Source: Actinomycetes bacterium (GTDB lineage: Bacteria > Actinomycetota > Acidimicrobiia > Acidimicrobiales > Palsa-688). From it: DNA of 8,913 bases. The stretch covers positions 1-8,913 of the forward strand of contig JAKAXG010000137.1 of NCBI GenBank assembly GCA_021827225.1, given 5' to 3'. Position 1 is the stretch's first letter. Each line of letters begins with the position of its first letter. The translations under genes were made by a program, and so were the position numbers. Shown here in pieces: positions 5,465 to 8,913 of this stretch. The notes under the pieces were generated by a model, which was given only the letters and a program-made list of their open reading frames with translations, ran no database searches and had not been told where the DNA came from.

Positions 5465-6368
5465 CCGAGGCGCTGCCGACCGAGACGGTGTCGACTCCGG
5501 CGAACAGGTCGCCGTCCGCCGGCCCGGCGGCCGTCAGGTCCCGGGCCACCTCGTACTCCTCGTAGGGGTAGAGCCGGTCGGCGATCTCGGGGGGAAGGCC
5601 GAACCAGTGGCGGGAGTTGGGGTCGACCTGGGTGGCGTGGGCCAGCAGGCCCTCCCGCACCACCGCCGCGTGGTCGCTGATGTCGATCACGACCCGGGGC
5701 AGGCCGGGGCCTCCGCCGGAGCGTTCCTGCTCCTCGGTGGCGATGAGGCGGGCCATCCGCTCGTCGGTGAACGGCGACTCCATCCCGAGCTCGAGGAACT
5801 TCTCGTGCATGGCCCGCATCCGCTTGGTCGACCAGCGCACGTAGCACAGGCGGGCCGGCTGCCAGGCCGGGCCGGCCCCGGGGTAGCGGTCCGGGTCCCC
5901 CGCGGCGTCGAAGGCGATCTCGGAAATCTCGTTGACCCGCAGGTGATCGGGGTGGGGGTAGCCGCTCTGGTCCTGGGGGTAGGTGATGATGACGTCGGGC
6001 CGTTCCCGGCGGATGATCTCGACCAGCCGGCCGACCGCCTCGTCCAGGGGAGCCCGGGCGAAGCTGCGGGGGTCCTCGTTGGCGGGGGTGCCCGGCATCC
6101 CCGAGTCGCGGTAGCCGAGCATCACCACCTGGTCGTAGCCGATGATCCGGGCCGCCGTGTCCAGCTCCTGGCGGCGGATCTCGGGCAGCCGCTCCCGGAC
6201 ATCGGGCCGGTCCATGGCCGGGTTGAGGATGTCGCCCTCCTCGCCCCCGGTGCAGGTGACCAGCACGGTCCTGACCCCGGCGGCGTGGTAGCGGGCCACG
6301 GTGCCGGATCCCTTGGACGCCTCGTCGTCAGGGTGGGCGTGCACCGTCATCAGGCAGCGCGTAGGCAT
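5457..6368 (-). CDS. mca: Mycothiol S-conjugate amidase
   Basis: 303 aa, family length. Mca cleaves mycothiol S-conjugates of electrophiles and drugs to glucosaminyl-inositol and an exportable mercapturic acid. It belongs to the zinc-dependent LmbE/PIG-L deacetylases. Visible are AHPDDE with His12 and Asp15 as zinc ligands and Asp14 as general base, Lys19 (the residue that marks Mca rather than MshB), TGGEEGDILNPAMD, and YPHPDH with His139 and zinc ligand His142. WSTKRMRAMHEKFLELGM further on is also Mca-like. I start at the ATG at 6368, aligning MPTRCLMTVHAHPDDE with the mycobacterial N-terminus. It has no Shine-Dalgarno but a TAGTCT exactly 6 nt upstream, which suggests a leaderless mRNA. 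A TTG at 6374 and an ATG at 6350 are alternatives. It overlaps the SCP2 gene by 8 nt. Its presence implies mycothiol metabolism. Confidence 0.94.
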   Translation of the reverse strand: MPTRCLMTVHAHPDDEASKGSGTVARYHAAGVRTVLVTCTGGEEGDILNPAMDRPDVRERLPEIRRQELDTAARIIGYDQVVMLGYRDSGMPGTPANEDPRSFARAPLDEAVGRLVEIIRRERPDVIITYPQDQSGYPHPDHLRVNEISEIAFDAAGDPDRYPGAGPAWQPARLCYVRWSTKRMRAMHEKFLELGMESPFTDERMARLIATEEQERSGGGPGLPRVVIDISDHAAVVREGLLAHATQVDPNSRHWFGLPPEIADRLYPYEEYEVARDLTAAGPADGDLFAGVDTVSVGSASDG

Positions 6369-6374
6369 CCTCAA

Positions 6375-6380
6375 AGACTA
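6375..6380 (-). promoter_or_regulatory. -10 element (TAGTCT) of a likely leaderless mca promoter
   Basis: On the minus strand TAGTCT (TAnnnT) ends exactly 6 nt before the mca ATG at 6368, so transcription would begin at or next to the A of the start codon. It follows directly after a probable terminator. The same hexamer at the same distance precedes the EamA gene. No -35 hexamer is recognisable. Confidence 0.5.
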
Positions 6381-6385
6381 CGGGG

Positions 6386-6409
6386 AAAAAGAGCCGGCCC
6401 GGGCGGCCC
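6386..6409 (-). terminator. Probable intrinsic terminator between the pterin dehydratase gene and mca
   Basis: Read on the minus strand, GGGCCG (6409-6404) pairs with CGGCTC (6396-6391), six pairs including one G-U, around a 7-nt loop, and five T residues (6390-6386) follow at once. It lies 7 nt after the dehydratase stop. It is one of the few U-tracts in the window and would separate this gene from mca. Confidence 0.6.
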
Positions 6410-6416
6410 GATCGCG

Positions 6417-6704
6417 CTATCCCCGGCCCAGGTCGTCGACCGCCCGGGCCAGGTCGAAGTCCCAGTCCGTCAACCCGCCCCGGTCGTGGGTGGTGAGCCG
6501 GAGGCCCACCCGGTTCCACGAGATCGTGATGTCGGGATGGTGGTTGCGCTCCTCGGCCAGGTCGGCCACCCGGTTCACGAAGGCCATGGCCTGGCGGAAG
6601 TCGGCAAAGGTCAGGTCCTTGCGCAGATGATCGCCGTCGAGCTGCCAGTCCACCCCGGCCACCAGCCGCTCGACCTCCTGCCCGCTCAACAGTTCCCGCT
6701 TCAT
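6417..6704 (-). CDS. Pterin-4a-carbinolamine dehydratase
   Basis: 95 aa, full length for the PCD/DCoH family. It dehydrates 4a-hydroxytetrahydropterin to quinonoid dihydropterin, normally recycling the cofactor of aromatic amino acid hydroxylases. The signature EERNHHPDI is present with His55 and His56, and His73 lies 18 residues after His55, the same spacing as the catalytic histidines 61 and 79 of the mammalian enzyme. The GLTDWDFDLARAVD end is also typical. No phenylalanine hydroxylase or other pterin enzyme is in the window, so its partner is unknown; many bacteria keep this gene without an evident hydroxylase. The ATG at 6704 has AAAGG 4 nt upstream. A TAGAAA also lies 6 nt upstream, echoing the mca promoter geometry but lacking the final T. 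The gene is divergent from the VirD4-like ATPase. Confidence 0.9.
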   Translation of the reverse strand: MKRELLSGQEVERLVAGVDWQLDGDHLRKDLTFADFRQAMAFVNRVADLAEERNHHPDITISWNRVGLRLTTHDRGGLTDWDFDLARAVDDLGRG

Positions 6705-6782
6705 GGGGCCTTTCTACACCGCTACGCTGGCGGCGGCTTCCCCGCCCCGTCCGCCAGGTCAGGCGCGCCCGCCGGGAGGCCC
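6705..6782. promoter_or_regulatory. Divergent intergenic region with candidate promoter elements and an inverted repeat
   Basis: These 78 bp separate two divergent genes. Towards the ATPase gene, TACGCT (6723-6728) fits TAnnnT. Towards the dehydratase, TAGAAA (6716-6711 on minus) is a weak candidate. CTGGCGG (6727-6733) and CCGCCAG (6751-6757) form a 7-bp inverted repeat with a 17-nt spacer, which could be an operator. None has supporting -35 sequence. Confidence 0.3.
6774..6779 (+). promoter_or_regulatory. Ribosome binding site of the VirD4-like ATPase
   Basis: GGGAGG lies 3 nt upstream of the ATG at 6783. The spacing is short, but it is the only purine-rich stretch there and supports this start over the open reading frame that continues upstream. 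Confidence 0.45.
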
Positions 6783-8120
6783 ATGTCCGAGCTCAGTTCA
6801 CTTCAGCGCCACCTGGCCGCCGCCGGCGGCCGGCTGTACGTGGGGGCGGTCCCGGACGGCCTGGCGCTGGCTGATCCCCAGCAGTCGGTCCTGGTCCTCG
6901 GGCCGCCCCGCTCCGGCAAGACGACGTCCCTGGCCGTGCCGAACACCCTGTGCGCCCCCGGCCCGGTGATCGTCACGTCCACCAAGCCCGACATCCTGGC
7001 CGCCACCCTCGACTCCCGGTCCCGGATGGGCCGGTGCTGGCTGCTCGACCCGACCGCGACGGTGACCGCCCCCTCCGGTGTCCGCCGGCTGCGCTGGTCG
7101 CCGGTGGCAGCCGCCCGGACCTGGGACGACGCCCTCATCACCGCCCGGGCCATGACCGGCGCGGCCCGGCCGGCCGGCCGCCGGGGGGAGTCGGCCCACT
7201 GGACGGAGCGGGCCGAGGCGCTCCTGGCCCCGCTGCTCCACGCCGCCCACCTGGAGGGGGCGGGGATGGACTCGGTGGTGAGGTGGGTTCTGCGCCAGGA
7301 CCTGGACCGGGCCGCTTCGGCCCTCCAGTTGCACGGGGTTCGGCTCGGCTGCGACGTGCTGGCCGGTATCTCCGCCACCGACCCCCGCGAGCAGTCCGGC
7401 ATCTGGTCCTCCGCCGCCGGGGTGCTCGCCGCCTACCGGTCGGAACGGGTCCTCGACCACTCGGCGCCGGTCAACTTCGACCCGGGATCGCTGATCGACG
7501 GCGCGGACACCGTCTATGTCTGCGCCCCGGCCCGCCACCAGGAGCTGGTCGCGCCCATCGTGGTGGCCTTCCTCGACGCCGCCCGGGCCGGCTGCTACTC
7601 GGCCTGGGCCGGCGGCTCCGACGGGCGGCCGCCACTGACGCTGGTCCTGGACGAGATGGCCAACATCGCCCCGATCCCCGACCTGCCGGCCCTGGTCAGC
7701 GAGGGGGGCAGCCAGGGGGTGCTCACCCTGGGTTGCCTGCAGGACCTGTCGCAGGCCCGGTCCCGCTGGGGGGCCGGGGCGGAGGGGTTCCTGTCCCTGT
7801 TCGGCTCCAAGGTGGTGCTGCCCGGCATCGCCGACATGGCCACCCTGGAGCTGGTGTCCCGGCTGGGCGGCGACGTGGACCTCCCGGCGGCCAGCGTCAG
7901 CCGCGGCCCGTGGTGGGCGCCGGGCCGGGGGGCGCCGACGGTCACCTGGTCACCGCACCGCCAGCGCCGCCTGCCGCTCGACGCCGTCAGCCAGCAGCCT
8001 CCCGGGACCGCCCTGCTGCTGTCGGGAGGCCGGCCCCCGGCCCCGGTCCGGCTGGCACCGTGGTGGGCGACCGCGGTGTTCCGGGAGCCGGTCCGGGAGC
8101 CCCCAGGCCGTAGTCTCTAA
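6783..8120 (+). CDS. VirD4/TraG-like (type IV coupling protein family) ATPase, soluble
   Basis: 445 aa. Walker A is GPPRSGKT at residues 40-47, preceded by the strand SVLVL. VIVTSTKPDIL follows as in VirD4/TraG proteins. Walker B is LTLVLDEMANI with Asp290/Glu291, followed directly by the TraG/TraM-recognition segment (APIPDLPALVSEGGSQGV and then LGCLQDLSQARSRWG). Coupling proteins are hexameric ATPases that feed DNA-protein or protein substrates into secretion channels. Unlike classical VirD4 there are no N-terminal membrane helices, since the P-loop starts 40 residues from the N-terminus, and the C-terminus ends soon after the core (VFREPVREPPGRSL). No relaxase, VirB4 or pilus gene lies nearby and composition resembles its neighbours, so this looks like a resident chromosomal gene and not part of a conjugative element. 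Its substrate and function are unknown. The EamA gene starts 2 nt after its TAA. Confidence 0.85.
   Translation: MSELSSLQRHLAAAGGRLYVGAVPDGLALADPQQSVLVLGPPRSGKTTSLAVPNTLCAPGPVIVTSTKPDILAATLDSRSRMGRCWLLDPTATVTAPSGVRRLRWSPVAAARTWDDALITARAMTGAARPAGRRGESAHWTERAEALLAPLLHAAHLEGAGMDSVVRWVLRQDLDRAASALQLHGVRLGCDVLAGISATDPREQSGIWSSAAGVLAAYRSERVLDHSAPVNFDPGSLIDGADTVYVCAPARHQELVAPIVVAFLDAARAGCYSAWAGGSDGRPPLTLVLDEMANIAPIPDLPALVSEGGSQGVLTLGCLQDLSQARSRWGAGAEGFLSLFGSKVVLPGIADMATLELVSRLGGDVDLPAASVSRGPWWAPGRGAPTVTWSPHRQRRLPLDAVSQQPPGTALLLSGGRPPAPVRLAPWWATAVFREPVREPPGRSL
8111..8116 (+). promoter_or_regulatory. -10 element (TAGTCT) of a likely leaderless promoter for the EamA gene
   Basis: TAGTCT overlaps the last codons of the ATPase gene and ends exactly 6 nt before the GTG at 8123, the same hexamer and distance as in front of mca. 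It supports GTG 8123 as the start and gives this gene its own transcript despite the 2-nt gap. No -35 is recognisable. Confidence 0.5.
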
Positions 8121-8122
8121 CG

Positions 8123-8913
8123 GTGAAGGCGGGCAGGGCGATCGACCGCTCCCCGGCGCTGGCGCTGGTCGGGGCGGGGGCGGTATCGGTCCAGTTCGGC
8201 GCGGCCCTGGCCACCAAGCTGTTCACCCGGGTCGGCCCGGCGGGGGCGGTGACCCTGCGCCTGGTCCTCGCCGCCGCCATCCTGGTCGCGTCGATGGCCC
8301 CCGGCCGCGGTCGCCGCCGGGACAGGGCCGACACCCACCGGCCCTCGGACTGGATCGTGGTGGCGGCCTTCGGGCTGATCCTGGCGGCGATGAACCTCAG
8401 CTTCTACGAGGCCATCGACCGCATCCCGCTGGGGGTGGCGGTGACCATCGAGTTCTCCGGGCCGCTGGCGGTGGCGCTGGCCGGGTCGAGGCGCTGGGCC
8501 GACGGCCTGTGGGCGATCGCCGCCGGCGCCGGGGTGGTGCTCCTCGCCAGCGGCGCCGGGTCCGGACTGGACCCGGTCGGGATCGTCCTGGCCCTGGTGG
8601 CCGGTGCCTGCTGGGCGGGCTACATCCTGCTCAGCCGGGAGACCGGCCGGCGGTTCGACTCCATCCACGGCCTAGCCTGGGCCATGTCGGTGGGCGGCGC
8701 GGCGGTGCTGCCGTTCGGCCTGGCGGTGGGAGGCTCCGGCCTGGCCCGCCCGGAGGTGCTCGGCCTCGGGTTCACCGTGGCCGTGCTGTCCTCCGTGGTG
8801 CCCTACAGCCTCGAGCTGATCGCCCTCAGGCGGGTCACCCCCCGGGCCTTCGGGGTGATGATGAGCCTGGACCCGGCGCTGGCCACCGCCGCCGGGTTCC
8901 TGGTGCTGGGCCA
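8123..8913 (+). CDS. EamA/DMT-family transporter, RhtA-like exporter (C-terminus cut by window edge)
   Basis: 263 codons are visible from GTG 8123 to the edge with no stop. It is an inner-membrane protein of the drug/metabolite transporter superfamily, usually ten helices in two EamA repeats. Hydrophobic segments are clear at about residues 10-33, 39-60, 77-98, 105-122, 127-145, 150-170, 185-205 and 215-232. Motifs match RhtA, the threonine/homoserine exporter: NLSFYEAIDRIPLGVAVTIE followed by FSGPLAVAL in the first repeat, and VVPYSLELIALRRV then FGVMMSLDPALATAAGFLVL in the second. The exported substrate is inferred and may differ. RhtA is about 295 aa, so roughly 30 residues are missing. 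The start follows the ATPase stop by 2 nt and is supported by the TAGTCT at -12; no Shine-Dalgarno is visible. Confidence 0.88.
   Translation, partial: MKAGRAIDRSPALALVGAGAVSVQFGAALATKLFTRVGPAGAVTLRLVLAAAILVASMAPGRGRRRDRADTHRPSDWIVVAAFGLILAAMNLSFYEAIDRIPLGVAVTIEFSGPLAVALAGSRRWADGLWAIAAGAGVVLLASGAGSGLDPVGIVLALVAGACWAGYILLSRETGRRFDSIHGLAWAMSVGGAAVLPFGLAVGGSGLARPEVLGLGFTVAVLSSVVPYSLELIALRRVTPRAFGVMMSLDPALATAAGFLVLG

Noticed and set aside
5373..6782. Upstream part of the open frame leading into the VirD4-like ATPase
   Set aside because: It is the antisense of mca, the SCP2 gene and the dehydratase with no recognisable domain; the ATPase has its own ATG and GGGAGG at 6774-6783.
6783..8120. VirD4-like ATPase as evidence for a conjugative plasmid or integrative element
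   Set aside because: There is no relaxase, VirB-type gene, integrase, attachment site or compositional shift in the window.

Overview
The window is very GC-rich and densely coded, with GTG starts, 1-8 nt gene overlaps and short intergenic gaps. A mycothiol conjugate amidase (Mca), an Ada-AlkA fusion followed by ogt (as in Mycobacterium tuberculosis), an RskA-type anti-sigma factor and apparent leaderless starts all point to a chromosomal segment of an actinomycete (Actinomycetota). It may be a deep-branching class rather than a mycobacterium, but the genus cannot be read from this stretch. I see no tRNA, rRNA, insertion sequence, CRISPR array or phage gene.

Layout: (1) At the left edge the first codons of murF run off the window on the minus strand, divergent from ddl on the plus strand; MurF consumes the D-Ala-D-Ala dipeptide that Ddl makes. 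(2) After a GC-rich hairpin comes a two-gene alkylation-repair operon: an Ada-AlkA fusion overlapping ogt by 4 nt. (3) An 86-bp convergent gap with two short tandem repeats separates this from a minus-strand block. In transcription order that block is pterin carbinolamine dehydratase, a probable terminator, mca, an SCP2-domain gene overlapping mca by 8 nt, an ECF sigma factor, and its overlapping RskA-type membrane anti-sigma factor. (4) On the plus strand, divergent from the dehydratase, lies a soluble VirD4/TraG-like ATPase without other conjugation genes. Two nt after its stop codon begins an EamA-family exporter (RhtA-like) that is cut by the right edge.

Functionally, most genes are housekeeping or stress-protection: cell-wall precursor synthesis, repair of alkylated DNA, mycothiol-dependent detoxification and a regulated stress sigma factor. 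The least explained items are the orphan secretion-type ATPase and the SCP2 gene coupled to mca. The clearest regulatory pattern is an identical TAGTCT hexamer exactly 6 nt upstream of the start codons of mca and the EamA gene, the geometry of leaderless transcripts. A near-symmetrical -10-like element also lies between murF and ddl.
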